DNA of 45,610 bases from Bacteroidia bacterium (GTDB lineage Bacteria > Bacteroidota > Bacteroidia > Bacteroidales > Marinilabiliaceae), in assembly GCA_030526155.1 (NCBI GenBank), contig JAUNDI010000019.1, positions 1 through 45,610 on the forward strand. Reading direction: 5' to 3'. The translations under genes were made by a program, and so were the position numbers. The notes below the pieces were generated by a model, which was not told the DNA's origin, made no database searches, and worked only from the letters and a program-made list of their open reading frames with translations. Below are positions 16,783 through 26,406 of this stretch, in pieces; the stretch's first letter is position 1, and each line of letters begins with the position of its first letter.

Positions 16783-19605
16783 TTAAAAACCGAAGTTCAC
16801 ACCAAATGCATATGTACCTCCAATAACATCAGAATAGATAAACTCTTTCTTCTCCGTATTGAAGAGGTTATGTGCATTCACAAATATCTCTACATCATGT
16901 ACTGGCTTATAGCCAATCTTCATATTTACTGTAGTACGATTACCTAACTCCTTTACACCAAATCCTGTCTTGTATGTTCTTCCTCCTACAAAGTTCGCAA
17001 AGGCAGATACTGTCAACTTATTGATTGGCTTATATATAAGGCCTACCATTCCATAAATATTAGGTGTAGCCTCATTCTCTACACCATCTTCTGTATTTGG
17101 CGCTTTGAAGTCTGTCGAACCGAAGAAGAAGTCGTCTCCTACGTGTTGTATATGGTGAGTCTGACCAAAGTTCATCATCTGCTCACCGTATGCAGGGTCT
17201 GTAAAGAATTTCATTACCGCCTCTTGGTCTGTCATACCTGGTGTAGCTACCTTCATAGCATCAATCTTTGTAAAGAAGTCTGCCATGATATTGCCGGATA
17301 GCAAATTAGCATATAACTCTTGTGTAGCAGCAGCAAGCTGTGATGCTACACCTACATTCTTATTATACTCATAGTAGTTGTCTACCTTTGTCTTCTGAAC
17401 GTTTAAGTTCAACTTGGCAATCAACTTCGACGAGATAATATAATCTATGTTCAATGACAACCCAAATTGCTTTGGCTCAAATGGTGTATTACAATACTTG
17501 AGGTATGTACGTGTCTCCATACCATTTTGGTATACATAACCTCCCATAGCACCGTTCGAATAAAGCGGATTACCATTCTCATCTTTCACATACCTAATAG
17601 CGCTAGTACAAGCTATCAAATCTGTTATCATATCTTTTGCCGAAATGGCAAACATAGATTGCATAGATCTTAGGAATCCATAGTCTTTAGACTTCGAATA
17701 GAATACCTCTGCATCAAGAAGAAGCTTATTAGTAGGCTTCCAACGATAACCTATCTCAAAGTTATCTATCTTCACAAGCTCCGCCTCTGGATCTCCTGTC
17801 ATATATATCTTAGCTGGCATCATATAGGTCTTATCCCACATAAAGTCAGCCGAGGTATTGATAAGGCATGCACTACGATTGGCACGACCATATACAAATC
17901 TCACAAAGTTGCGCTCGTTTATATTATAGTTGGCCGCAAACTGCCATGAGCTATTCCATTTATCTGGAATACGTGTCTTGTCCGATCTAAATGCACCTAT
18001 AAGTCTGAGGTCGCCTATCTTATAGTCAAGTCGCAAACTTGGTGCAATACTATATAAATGTGTCTCTGTATTGAAGAAGCCATACAAGCGGTCTGTCGTA
18101 TTCGCAGGTTTCTCACCTCGCCCCTCATAATGCCATCTATATGCTTCTGTGGCCGACATGCCGTTCTTTCTTAGCTCTTCTCTGTTGGCTTTGCCTTCGT
18201 TATCATATACAGGAAGATAATCCTCAAATTTCATCCACTCATAGAAAACACCTGGCTTAATAGCTAGGTCGCCAACTCTGATGGCATACTCTACATTGGC
18301 ATTGAACATCTGCTCCCATATCTTGAATCCCGCAAGTCCCTTAACGTAATCTTGCGAACCAACACTATAGCCTACATTAATATTGATATCTTTTACGCTA
18401 GAGTTAAGGTTTACATAGCCTTTCTTACTCTCTCGAACAGCAAGCGGAGTAACAAAATCTACTACTGTAGACACCAAGGCTGATGACTGATTATAACCGC
18501 CCGTAATATCAAAACGCACATCATTAGTTGGTACAAAGCTAATGTAACCATTAATGCCGTTGTTCCTGCGCGACTCATCTGGAGTAGCATACATCCTAGC
18601 AAAGTCTACAGCTGGCTCTGTTGTGTTACTGAAACTGCCGTTGCTTGATAAGTATGTACGATAGCGTCCCAAATCTGCCACTTCGTGCATCTCCTCGTCC
18701 ATCGCTCTTCTTATCTTGCCTTGCTCTATATAGGTATTTATCACACTCTCAGTTAGGCTCGTATTGCGTGTGGCCTCTAAAAGCGCATCGTCAATTACAT
18801 AATATCTTTCTCCAGTGGCTGGGGCAACTGGTATAATACTTGTCTCTCGTCCTCTACGGTGTGTATTAAATGTCAAACCGGTTGATAACTTACCGCCTAA
18901 CCATGTATTACGGAGTGCTACATCTCCTATTACACCGCTATTGTTTGCTATCTGTATATTTCCCGATACCACCTTTGACGACTCACTTGGCTTCTCTGTA
19001 ATAATATTGATAACACCAGTAACAGCATTAGCTCCATAAAGCGCACCACAAGCACCACGCACAACCTCAATTCTCTCAATATCCTCTATCGAGATAGGAA
19101 GAAGGTCCATCGTAATAGCCGCAATACCATAATTGTGCATAGGTCTGCCATCAATCATCAAAAGTGTATTGGCATTCTCAGTATACATAATGGAACTATT
19201 ATTTGGTATACTGTTCAATCCTCGCATCTGAATATCAAAGTTTCCTGGGGTCTTCTCTGTAACGATCATACCTGGAATAAGACGAAATGCCTCCTCAATA
19301 GAGAGAATGCCATATGTACGCATCTCATCCTTTGTAATTACTGTCGTCGAAAGAGGCGAGGTAAATGAATTCTCCTCAGCCTTTGATGCCGAGGAAACAT
19401 TCTTATTCATAATAAGCGAAAAGAGCTCATCAACACTCGACACTCCAAGTGTCTCTACAGCCTCCATAAGCTCCTCCAATGGAAGATCCGACAAGTCCTC
19501 AATGCTCATATTGAGAATCTGCTCCCTTGTTAGTTTCTGCTGTGCATCTACATTCACGCATAGTATAGCCACTAGCAAAAACGCGAAAATGTTCTTTAGT
19601 TTCAT
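16783..19605 (-). CDS. TonB-dependent outer-membrane receptor
   Basis: The 940-residue product has a signal peptide (IFAFLLVAILCVNVDAQ), an N-terminal extension with an acidic helical repeat (SIEDLSDLPLEELMEAVETL), the plug domain (about residues 80-215; TVITKDEMRTYGILSIEEAF, RMRGLNS-like QMRGLNSIPN, and the conserved VVRGACGALYGANAVTGVIN), and a long C-terminal beta-barrel. It ends in the aromatic strand GTYAFGVNFGF, as expected for outer-membrane insertion. There is no SusD partner and no carboxypeptidase-like N-terminal domain, so it is not a SusC-type glycan transporter. Ligand is unknown; siderophore, cobalamin or peptide are possible. Confidence 0.92.
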   Translation of the reverse strand: MKLKNIFAFLLVAILCVNVDAQQKLTREQILNMSIEDLSDLPLEELMEAVETLGVSSVDELFSLIMNKNVSSASKAEENSFTSPLSTTVITKDEMRTYGILSIEEAFRLIPGMIVTEKTPGNFDIQMRGLNSIPNNSSIMYTENANTLLMIDGRPMHNYGIAAITMDLLPISIEDIERIEVVRGACGALYGANAVTGVINIITEKPSESSKVVSGNIQIANNSGVIGDVALRNTWLGGKLSTGLTFNTHRRGRETSIIPVAPATGERYYVIDDALLEATRNTSLTESVINTYIEQGKIRRAMDEEMHEVADLGRYRTYLSSNGSFSNTTEPAVDFARMYATPDESRRNNGINGYISFVPTNDVRFDITGGYNQSSALVSTVVDFVTPLAVRESKKGYVNLNSSVKDININVGYSVGSQDYVKGLAGFKIWEQMFNANVEYAIRVGDLAIKPGVFYEWMKFEDYLPVYDNEGKANREELRKNGMSATEAYRWHYEGRGEKPANTTDRLYGFFNTETHLYSIAPSLRLDYKIGDLRLIGAFRSDKTRIPDKWNSSWQFAANYNINERNFVRFVYGRANRSACLINTSADFMWDKTYMMPAKIYMTGDPEAELVKIDNFEIGYRWKPTNKLLLDAEVFYSKSKDYGFLRSMQSMFAISAKDMITDLIACTSAIRYVKDENGNPLYSNGAMGGYVYQNGMETRTYLKYCNTPFEPKQFGLSLNIDYIISSKLIAKLNLNVQKTKVDNYYEYNKNVGVASQLAAATQELYANLLSGNIMADFFTKIDAMKVATPGMTDQEAVMKFFTDPAYGEQMMNFGQTHHIQHVGDDFFFGSTDFKAPNTEDGVENEATPNIYGMVGLIYKPINKLTVSAFANFVGGRTYKTGFGVKELGNRTTVNMKIGYKPVHDVEIFVNAHNLFNTEKKEFIYSDVIGGTYAFGVNFGF

Positions 19606-19904
19606 CTTTTATCAGTGTTTGTTCTATTGTTTTCCCTATCGCCATATCGCTATGACAATAGATAATATACATGAGATAATACTACTAATAACTGCTAAGT
19701 ATTACACGTCCCTACGCAAAAACTCTACTCTTTGTTCGTTAAAAATCTAAAATTCTCAATATTCACGTTATTGCTATAAGGGTTAATCATTCACCCTGAA
19801 AACCACAGAAAAATGCGTATGTAGCTTTAATTACTATAAAAATAAGACAAAATCTGAGTAATATATCGAATCTCAAATGGTAGTATATTTTCAACAATAT
19901 AATA
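19606..19904. other. AT-rich intergenic region upstream of the TonB receptor
   Basis: About 300 bases without a gene. I could not find a TAnnTTTG element at the usual distance from the receptor start, nor a clear hairpin. The leader of the receptor transcript must lie here and could be long; I saw no recognisable riboswitch. Confidence 0.4.
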
Positions 19905-20150
19905 TCAATGTAGTATAGTACTTAACATCTCGTTGAGCTTATCTTCTCGTATTACCTTGGGTTGCGCCTTGCCAGCAAGTATGAGTACCTTCTTCCCTTT
20001 ACGGTAAATATGCAACTGACGAGAGCGTACCACAGCAGTAAGCTCTTCGTCATTTTGCATAGCTTGCCATATCGGATAGTAGATACCGTCTGTCTCAAAC
20101 AACTTCTTCCGCAGATGCGAACACATATTTGTGGTATCTATAGTCATCAT
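19905..20150 (-). CDS. 81-aa conserved-looking hypothetical protein, possibly a truncated remnant
   Basis: The product starts MMTIDTTNMCSHLRKKLFET and contains the compact block GIYYPIWQAMQNDEEL followed by VRSRQLHIYRKGKKVLILAG. It ends abruptly at ...NEMLSTILH. The sequence reads like the N-terminal part of a longer soluble protein; after the TGA the same frame runs only 22 codons to a TAA with no obvious coding signature. It follows the flavin-reductase-like gene by 8 bases, so it is probably co-transcribed. No function can be assigned. Confidence 0.55.
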   Translation of the reverse strand: MMTIDTTNMCSHLRKKLFETDGIYYPIWQAMQNDEELTAVVRSRQLHIYRKGKKVLILAGKAQPKVIREDKLNEMLSTILH

Positions 20151-20158
20151 CTCCCTAC

Positions 20159-20665
20159 TTACTTCTCGTAAACAGTCTCTATCTCTACAACATACACATC
20201 ATGCATCCCACCATGTGCGCCATACCACCTCTCTACAAGCTCTTTGTCCAAGAAGTTAGCCTCTTCCATTGATGCCTTAAATAGCTTTTTACAGTCAAGC
20301 GTGAGGCGTGCTTGCTCAAATGTCATGGCTCCACTCTCTAAAGAAAGGGGAGTAAGCCCTGTCTCTGCAGCCTTATCTGTGTCTCTGCCACTCTTTGTGC
20401 CGCATAGCTGTAGGGCCGACCTATACTCTTCTGTATAGAATGATAGTGTAAGTCTATCGTTTTTCTCTATAAATTCGTGTGTATAGCGCTCTGGGCGAAC
20501 AAAGACAAAGGCTACAGCCTTGTTCCACAACCACCCTATACCGCCCCATGAGGCTGTCATGGTATTATAACTGTCTTTGCTACCTGCTGTTACTAGCATC
20601 CACTGCTTACCTATCAAATTTAGAGCATCTTCCTTGCTCAATACTTCGTATGTTGTCTTATTCAT
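20159..20665 (-). CDS. flavin reductase-like (FMN-binding split-barrel) protein
   Basis: I choose ATG 20665 (MNKTTYEVLSKEDALN, 168 residues). The upstream methionine at 20692 would place the start inside the pgm terminator hairpin. The protein has the flavin reductase/DIM6 split-barrel pattern: WMLVTAGSKDSYNTMTASWG, GWLWNKAVAFVFVRPERYTH, LTLSFYTEEYR and a C-terminal VYVVEIETVYEK. The TMTASWGG segment matches the flavin phosphate-binding loop of the family. It probably binds FMN and acts as an oxidoreductase, but the partner is unknown. It lies directly downstream of pgm, behind that gene's terminator. Confidence 0.8.
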   Translation of the reverse strand: MNKTTYEVLSKEDALNLIGKQWMLVTAGSKDSYNTMTASWGGIGWLWNKAVAFVFVRPERYTHEFIEKNDRLTLSFYTEEYRSALQLCGTKSGRDTDKAAETGLTPLSLESGAMTFEQARLTLDCKKLFKASMEEANFLDKELVERWYGAHGGMHDVYVVEIETVYEK

Positions 20666-20681
20666 AATCATATTATGTATA

Positions 20682-20714
20682 AATCCCCACAAGGCATTAT
20701 ACTTTGTGGGGATT
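20682..20714 (-). terminator. terminator of the glucokinase-phosphomutase operon
   Basis: A perfect 11-bp stem AATCCCCACAA / TTGTGGGGATT with an 11-base loop lies 23 bases after the pgm stop. The T-tail on the minus strand is short (TTTATAC), so it may be only partly efficient and allow read-through into the flavin-reductase-like gene. Confidence 0.7.
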
Positions 20715-20737
20715 ATTGATATTAAGTATTATATTAA

Positions 20738-22480
20738 TTATGCAATACCCAAATCCTTAGCAATATTGTCAACCTTAACGTCTGCTGCCGCTACCGCATT
20801 GAGGTAGTCTGCCGCATTGGCCATCTTGCCAGTAGCCTCCATGTAGAACTTAATCTTTGGCTCTGTACCTGATGGTCTAACGCTGACCTTAGTGCCGTCC
20901 TCACAATAGAATTGGAGTACGTTGCTTGTATCTGGCATGTCAAGTTTCTCTACCTTGCCTGTAATGAGGTCTTTAACCTCGAGCGACTTAAAGTCTTTCA
21001 TCTTGACAATCTTTGAGCCATCAAGGGTCTTTGGAGTATTGTTACGGTAATTCTCCATCATAGCCTTAATCTCGTCAGCACCCGACTTACCAGGTCTAAC
21101 TACATTAATAGTCTTATTGTATGAGAAACCATACTCCAAATATATCTCCATCAAAACCTCATAGAGTGTCTTGCCTTGGTCTTTAGCCCAAGCACAAATC
21201 TCAGCCAATAGCGAACATGCCGATACTGCATCTTTATCACGTACAAAGTCTTGTGCTAGGAAGCCATACGACTCCTCACCACCACCAATGTACTTCTGCT
21301 TGCCTTCGCTAATGCGTATCTCATTGGCAATCCACTTGAAGCCAGTGTAGCAATCGCGCATCTCTATCTTATTCTTCTCAGCAATAGCAGTAATCAACTC
21401 TGTCGTTACAATAGTCTTAACAATAAAGTCGTTTGGCTGCATCTTGCCTTGAGCAATACGATTCTTTATGATGTAGTAGAGGAAGAGCAAGCATGTCTGG
21501 TTACCATTGATTAATACCCACTCGCCCTTATCATCCTTACATGCCATACCTACACGGTCAGCATCTGGGTCTGATGCCATAACAATATCAGCATTAATCT
21601 CCTTGGCCAACTTAATAGCAAGTGTCAATGCCTCCGCATTCTCTGGGTTTGGCGATACTACTGTTGGGAAGTCACCGCTCTTTACCATCTGCTCTTTCAC
21701 ACAGTTGACATTTGTAAAGCCCCACTGCTTGAGCGAGCGTGGTATCATTGTCATACCTGTACCATGGATAGGTGTGTAGACAATACTAAGGTCTTTCTGA
21801 CGCTCTATAACGGCAGGGTCAATAGAGATAGTCTGAATCTCATCAAGGTATACCTTGTCTATCTCCTCACCAATGATTGTAATGAGATCTTTATTACCCT
21901 TGAACTGTATATCAGCATGAGATACTTTATTTACCTCAACAATAATACCTTTGTCATGTGGAGCCAATACCTGAGCGCCATCCTCCCAATATGCCTTGTA
22001 GCCATTGTACTCTCTTGGGTTGTGTGATGCTGTAATATTAACACCTGCCTGACACTTGAGATGTCTAATAGCAAATGATACCTCTGGTGTAGGACGCATA
22101 TCCTCAAAGAGGTATACCTTAATGCCGTTTGCCGAGAAGATGTCAGCTACCGTCTCTGCAAAAAGACGTGAGTTGTTACGGCAATCATGACCTACTACTA
22201 CAGAAATCTCCTTGCGATCCTTAAAGTTCATCTTAAGGTAATTAGCAAGGCCTTGTGTGGCAGCACCTACTGTGTAAATATTCATGCGGTTTGTACCAGC
22301 ACCCATGATACCACGAAGTCCACCTGTACCAAACTCCAATGTCTGATAGAATGCATCTATCAACGCAGTAGTGTCTTGATTCTCCAAAAGAGCCTTTACC
22401 TCTGCCTTGGTCTTTTCATCGTAGACTGGACCGTTTATCCACTCCTGTGCAGTGGCTCTTACTTGATCTATTAACTCCAT
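20738..22480 (-). CDS. phosphoglucomutase/phosphomannomutase (alpha-D-phosphohexomutase)
   Basis: The 580-residue enzyme interconverts hexose 1- and 6-phosphates through a phosphoserine. The four domains are represented by the active-site loop TASHNPREYNG with S152, the metal-binding loop DPDADR (304-309), the sugar-binding GGGEESYG and the phosphate-binding C-terminal RPSGTEPKIKFY. The length fits the long bacterial PgcA/ManB-type enzymes. It starts 31 bases after the ROK kinase stop. Kinase and mutase together convert glucose to glucose-1-phosphate for glycogen or cell-wall precursors. Confidence 0.94.
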   Translation of the reverse strand: MELIDQVRATAQEWINGPVYDEKTKAEVKALLENQDTTALIDAFYQTLEFGTGGLRGIMGAGTNRMNIYTVGAATQGLANYLKMNFKDRKEISVVVGHDCRNNSRLFAETVADIFSANGIKVYLFEDMRPTPEVSFAIRHLKCQAGVNITASHNPREYNGYKAYWEDGAQVLAPHDKGIIVEVNKVSHADIQFKGNKDLITIIGEEIDKVYLDEIQTISIDPAVIERQKDLSIVYTPIHGTGMTMIPRSLKQWGFTNVNCVKEQMVKSGDFPTVVSPNPENAEALTLAIKLAKEINADIVMASDPDADRVGMACKDDKGEWVLINGNQTCLLFLYYIIKNRIAQGKMQPNDFIVKTIVTTELITAIAEKNKIEMRDCYTGFKWIANEIRISEGKQKYIGGGEESYGFLAQDFVRDKDAVSACSLLAEICAWAKDQGKTLYEVLMEIYLEYGFSYNKTINVVRPGKSGADEIKAMMENYRNNTPKTLDGSKIVKMKDFKSLEVKDLITGKVEKLDMPDTSNVLQFYCEDGTKVSVRPSGTEPKIKFYMEATGKMANAADYLNAVAAADVKVDNIAKDLGIA

Positions 22481-22511
22481 ATCGTAAACTCTAATCTATT
22501 GTTGTTTGCTA

Positions 22512-23507
22512 TTATTTCTCAAGCTCTTTCCATACCAAAGCAGATGCACCTACAATGGCTGCATCACCAGCCTTCAACTGCGAAATGAGTATCTTCGCCT
22601 TTGGAGTGCCGTCCGAATTCTTAAATGTAGGTAACAAATACTTGCATAGCGCCTCCTTAAGTGGGTTCATCAAAAGATCACCTGCTGCTGTAGGACCGCC
22701 AAAGAGGAATACCGCCTCTGGTGCTGTGTGATGGATTGAATCTGCTATGCCGCGTGCAAGATAATCACCTGTCAACTTAAATGTCTCAAGTGCTACCTTG
22801 TCTCCCTTAGATGCTGCAATAGATACATCTTTTGCCTCCAACTCATTGTACGACTTATCTGCGAGCAACGAGTCTGTTGCATTGTAGTGCGCAAGAAGCT
22901 CAAAGGCTGTACGCTTAATACCACCTGCCGAGCAATATGCCTCAAGGTGCCCCTGTACACCACAACCACACATACGACCACCTGGTACAAGCATAGTATG
23001 TCCACACTCACCAGCAAAACCATCATGACCATAAAGCAAATCGCCATTACAGATAATGCCCGATCCAACTCCTGTACCAAGAGTATACATCACAAAATCT
23101 TTCATACCACGACCGCCGCCATAGATCATCTCACCAAGTGCTGCTGCATTCGCATCGTTTGTCAATGAGATATATTTCATCTCTGGCATAGCCTCTTTCA
23201 ACTTCGCTACCAATGGTACTACACCCTTGAATGCCAAGTTTGGAGCATGCTCTATAGTACCTTTGTGATAGTTAGCATTTGGTGCACCAATACCAATACC
23301 TAGTACCTCAGCATCTGGCTCGCCTTTCTTCAACTCCGCTACAAGCTCCGAAATTGTAGCCTTAATAGAAGCTACATACGCATCTACATCTCCATCCTTT
23401 GGTGTAGGTATGCTTGTCTTGTTGATTACTGTGCCATCTTGTGCCACTGTACCTATAGCAGTATTAGTACCGCCTATATCTATACCAAGAGAAATCTTTT
23501 TTGCCAT
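22512..23507 (-). CDS. ROK family glucokinase
   Basis: The 331-residue sugar kinase starts with the ATP-binding GIDIGGTNTAIGTV (about 8-21). It has the catalytic region SLTNDANAAALGE, and the ROK zinc motif CGHTMLVPGGRMCGCGVQGH with the required cysteines and histidine, followed by LEAYCS. No N-terminal helix-turn-helix is present, so it is an enzyme rather than a NagC-type repressor. It is expected to phosphorylate glucose at position 6. It leads the operon with pgm and is driven by the promoter at 23542-23574, divergent from the GH3 gene. Confidence 0.93.
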   Translation of the reverse strand: MAKKISLGIDIGGTNTAIGTVAQDGTVINKTSIPTPKDGDVDAYVASIKATISELVAELKKGEPDAEVLGIGIGAPNANYHKGTIEHAPNLAFKGVVPLVAKLKEAMPEMKYISLTNDANAAALGEMIYGGGRGMKDFVMYTLGTGVGSGIICNGDLLYGHDGFAGECGHTMLVPGGRMCGCGVQGHLEAYCSAGGIKRTAFELLAHYNATDSLLADKSYNELEAKDVSIAASKGDKVALETFKLTGDYLARGIADSIHHTAPEAVFLFGGPTAAGDLLMNPLKEALCKYLLPTFKNSDGTPKAKILISQLKAGDAAIVGASALVWKELEK

Positions 23508-23541
23508 ATTGTAATTTTATTTGATTAGATTGTTTAACTCA

Positions 23542-23574
23542 CAAAAATAACTAAAAAAGTGTTACATCTCAAAA
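23542..23574 (-). promoter_or_regulatory. promoter of the glucokinase-phosphomutase operon
   Basis: On the minus strand TTTTG (23570-23574) and TATTTTTG (23542-23549) are separated by 20 bases, a full match to the Bacteroidota -33/-7 pattern. The -7 element ends 34 bases before the ATG. Confidence 0.7.
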
Positions 23575-23632
23575 TCTAAGGCAGAAAATATATAATCCTT
23601 TATCATCTGTCCTCTGTCCATTATAATTTCTC

Positions 23633-23664
23633 TTTTGAGTTTTTGCGCAAAAACACTAACTTTA
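23633..23664 (+). promoter_or_regulatory. promoter of the GH3 glycosidase gene
   Basis: TTTTG (23633-23637) and TAACTTTA (23657-23664) are 19 bases apart; the -7 box departs from consensus at its last base. It ends 25 bases before the ATG. The divergent ROK promoter lies about 60 bases away, so the two units may share regulators. Confidence 0.6.
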
Positions 23665-23689
23665 CAACATAATTAACAATACGCATAAT

Positions 23690-26167
23690 ATGAAAAGTTT
23701 TCTATCGTCAGTAGCCTTAGTCACATTAGGGCTCTGCTCATGCACACAACAAAACAAGGTAGAGCCTGCTATCCCTCGCGATGCAGAGCTTGAGGCTAAG
23801 GTCGAAGCGCTCGTTAGTAAAATGACCCTCGATGAAAAAGTGGGCCAAATGCTTGAGCTTAATCTCGACGTCCTCGGTAAAACAGTTGTCGAAAATGCAA
23901 CTCTCAATCGTAATAAACTTAAGGTAGTCCTCTCTCAATTTGGTCGCTCCGATGCCGAAGTAGAGCAATTCCTTACCCAATCAGACGAGGAGATTATCGC
24001 AGCTCTTGGCTCTTATAATCTCGACATCTTCGATGGCACCCCTTCCCGTCGCTGGGAGTTGGACGAGGTTAAACTCGATACAACTATCGCTAAATATAAG
24101 GTAGGTTCTATCCTTAACGCTCCTGGTAAGGCTGTCTCTGTAGAGGATTGGCAAAAGTGGATTCGCCTCATCCAAGAGAAGTCTATGAATCATATTGGTA
24201 TCCCTGATATCTATGGTCTCGATAACAATCACGGCGTTACTTATGTACAGGCTGGTACTTTGTTCCCTCAGCCTATCAACCTAGCCGCATCTTTTAATAC
24301 TGACCTCGCAACAGAGATGGCTCAAATCACAGCATACGAGAGCCGCGCAGCTAACTGCCCTTGGGTATATAACCCTGTGGTCGACCTCGGTCGCGATCCT
24401 CGTTGGTCTCGTATCTGGGAGAGCTTCGGTGAGGATGCTACAGTAAACTCTAAAATGGTAGTGGCCGAGGTAAAAGGTTACCAAGGTGAGGATAACAACC
24501 ATATAGGTAAGTATGGCGTAGCTACTAGCGTAAAGCACTACTTCGGTTATGGTGCCCCTTTCTCTGGTAAGGATCGTACCCCTGCTTATATCGCTCCTAA
24601 TATGCTCCGCGAAAAGTATTTCGAGCCTTTCAAGGCTGCTATCCTCGCTGGTGCACAGACAGTAATGGTTAACTCTGCTAGTATCAATGGCGTACCTGTT
24701 CATGCCTCTTATGAATACCTCACTAAGTGGCTCAAAGAGGATCTTAACTGGGATGGCTTCATAGTTACCGACTGGGCTGATATCAACAATCTCTTCCAGC
24801 GCGAGAAGGTAGCAAAGGACAAGAAGGATGCTATCCGTATCGCTATCAACGCTGGTATCGATATGTCTATGGATCCTTATAGCACAGAATTCTGCGTTCT
24901 CCTCAAGGAACTCGTTAATGAGGGCGCTGTAAAGATGTCTCGTATCGACGACGCCGTTAAGCGTATCGTTCGCGTAAAATATCGTCTCGGTCTCTTCGAT
25001 GAGCCTAATACTGGCGGCGAGGGATACGAGAAGTATGGTTGCGAGGAGCACGCTCTTGCCGCTCTTAAGGCTGCCGAAGAGTCTGAAGTTCTTCTCAAAA
25101 ATGAGGGTGTACTCCCAATCGCCAAGGGTAAAAAGATTCTCGTCACTGGTCCTAATGCCAACCAAATGCGTTGCCTCAATGGCGGTTGGTCATACACCTG
25201 GCAGGGTTCTAATGCAGAGGATCTCTCTGAGAGCTACAACACTATCTTCGAGGCTCTATGTAATAAGTATGGCAAAAATAATGTCATCCTCGAGCAGGGG
25301 GTTACATATAATGAACAGGGTCAGTACTACGACGAGAATAAGCCAGAAATAGAAAAGGCTGTTCGCGCTGCCGCAAAGGCCGATATCATCATAGCTTGTA
25401 TCGGCGAGAATAGCTACTGCGAGACACCAGGTAACCTCAATGACCTTAATATCTCAGCTAACCAGAGTGACCTCGTTAAGGCTCTCGCTAAAACAGGTAA
25501 GCCTATTGTCCTCGTCCTCAATGAGGGTCGCCCTCGCCTAATCACTGATATCGAACCTCTCGCTAAGGCTGTCGTTCATATCTTCCTCCCAGGCAACTAT
25601 GGCGCAGATGCTCTAGCAAACCTCCTCGCAGGTGACGCTAACTTCTCAGCTAAGATGCCTTATACATATCCTCGCGAAATCAACTCTCTCAATACTTATG
25701 ATTACAAGGTAAGCGAGGAGGTAGGCACAATGTCAGGTGCATATAACTACGATGCTAAGGTATCTCTCCTCTGGCCTTTCGGTTATGGTCTTAGCTACAC
25801 CTCTTATGCTTACTCTAACCTTAAGGTGGACAAGTCCACTTTCGGCGTAAATGATATTATCAATATCTCAGTAGATGTTACTAATACCGGAAACGTAGCT
25901 GGCAAGGAGCCTGTACTCCTCTACACTAGCGACGTCGTTGCCTCTATCGTACCTGATAATAAGCGTTTGCGCGACTTCACTAAGGTTGCTCTTAACCCAG
26001 GTGAAACAAAGACTGTATCGTTCTCTCTCCCTGCTAAGAAGTTGGCATTCGTAAATAATGAGGGCAAGTGGACACTCGAGGCTGGTGAGTTCATCATCAA
26101 GATAGCTCAAGAGTCAGTTAGCGTAGAGTGTACAGACACAAAGATCTGGGACGAACCAAATATCTAA
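23690..26167 (+). CDS. glycoside hydrolase family 3 lipoprotein (beta-glucosidase-like)
   Basis: The 825-residue product begins with a lipoprotein signal (LVTLGLCSC, lipidated at C18), so it is probably anchored in the outer or inner membrane facing the periplasm. The GH3 (beta/alpha)8 barrel shows [18 protein letters not shown], the substrate-binding SVKHYFGYG, and the nucleophile D361 in GFIVTDWAD. The C-terminal sandwich domain follows, with [19 protein letters not shown] and [21 protein letters not shown] fibronectin-like domain (about 720-820) closes it. Exo-acting beta-glucosidase is the likely activity. The divergent glucokinase-phosphomutase operon fits use of released glucose. Confidence 0.93.
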   Translation: MKSFLSSVALVTLGLCSCTQQNKVEPAIPRDAELEAKVEALVSKMTLDEKVGQMLELNLDVLGKTVVENATLNRNKLKVVLSQFGRSDAEVEQFLTQSDEEIIAALGSYNLDIFDGTPSRRWELDEVKLDTTIAKYKVGSILNAPGKAVSVEDWQKWIRLIQEKSMNHIGIPDIYGLDNNHGVTYVQAGTLFPQPINLAASFNTDLATEMAQITAYESRAANCPWVYNPVVDLGRDPRWSRIWESFGEDATVNSKMVVAEVKGYQGEDNNHIGKYGVATSVKHYFGYGAPFSGKDRTPAYIAPNMLREKYFEPFKAAILAGAQTVMVNSASINGVPVHASYEYLTKWLKEDLNWDGFIVTDWADINNLFQREKVAKDKKDAIRIAINAGIDMSMDPYSTEFCVLLKELVNEGAVKMSRIDDAVKRIVRVKYRLGLFDEPNTGGEGYEKYGCEEHALAALKAAEESEVLLKNEGVLPIAKGKKILVTGPNANQMRCLNGGWSYTWQGSNAEDLSESYNTIFEALCNKYGKNNVILEQGVTYNEQGQYYDENKPEIEKAVRAAAKADIIIACIGENSYCETPGNLNDLNISANQSDLVKALAKTGKPIVLVLNEGRPRLITDIEPLAKAVVHIFLPGNYGADALANLLAGDANFSAKMPYTYPREINSLNTYDYKVSEEVGTMSGAYNYDAKVSLLWPFGYGLSYTSYAYSNLKVDKSTFGVNDIINISVDVTNTGNVAGKEPVLLYTSDVVASIVPDNKRLRDFTKVALNPGETKTVSFSLPAKKLAFVNNEGKWTLEAGEFIIKIAQESVSVECTDTKIWDEPNI

Positions 26168-26191
26168 CCTCATCCCAATCCCCCAAATATC

Positions 26192-26219
26192 AAGGCTCGC
26201 ACTTAGAGGTGCGAGCCTT
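26192..26219 (+). terminator. terminator of the GH3 gene
   Basis: A perfect 11-bp stem (AAGGCTCGCAC / GTGCGAGCCTT) with a 6-base loop is followed by TTTTATATT. It starts 25 bases after the stop codon. Confidence 0.88.
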
Positions 26220-26235
26220 TTTATATTCTCTATTC

Positions 26236-26256
26236 CTAGCTGTTCATCGTAAAAAA
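26236..26256. repeat. partial inverted copy of the composite intergenic repeat (copy C)
   Basis: On the minus strand TTTTTTACGATGAA matches the first 14 bases of the head repeat found at 13159 and 36065, and CTAG follows 4 bases later (CTAGGAATA on that strand). It is a single head with one CTAG unit. As with the other copies, the head reads opposite to the flanking genes. Confidence 0.5.
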
Positions 26257-26325
26257 CACTTATCCTTCACTGTAAATTCTCCTTTTTCACCCTCACTCAT
26301 CTCCTTTCTAAAAACGTAACCCCAT

Positions 26326-26343
26326 TGTAATATCCCTATTACA
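26326..26343. promoter_or_regulatory. inverted repeat upstream of ppk, possible operator
   Basis: TGTAAT and ATTACA form a perfect dyad around a 6-base centre, ending 20 bases upstream of the -7 element, over the -33 region. TTGTAA recurs 22 bases further on. A similar dyad lies in the MBL-hydrolase promoter. Confidence 0.4.
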
Positions 26344-26363
26344 CCCTTGTAACACTCCGCCAA

Positions 26364-26371
26364 TACCTTTG
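26364..26371 (+). promoter_or_regulatory. -7 promoter element of the ppk-ppx operon
   Basis: TACCTTTG is a perfect TAnnTTTG element ending 35 bases before the ATG at 26407. A good -33 box is not visible; the dyad at 26326-26343 occupies that region, which would suit an activator-dependent promoter. Confidence 0.55.
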
Positions 26372-26406
26372 CATCGTTTATTTAGAAGAAGAGCAAGAGG
26401 TATATT

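Noticed and set aside
16783-19605. SusC-like polysaccharide utilisation locus together with the GH3 gene
   Set aside because: No SusD, no SusC N-terminal domain, and about 4 kb of unrelated genes in between; the receptor is a plain TonB-dependent type.
24281-25165. 294-codon open frame antisense to the GH3 gene
   Set aside because: It lies wholly within a well-supported gene. Its composition is the mirror of that gene's codon bias, and it has no domain signature and no promoter.
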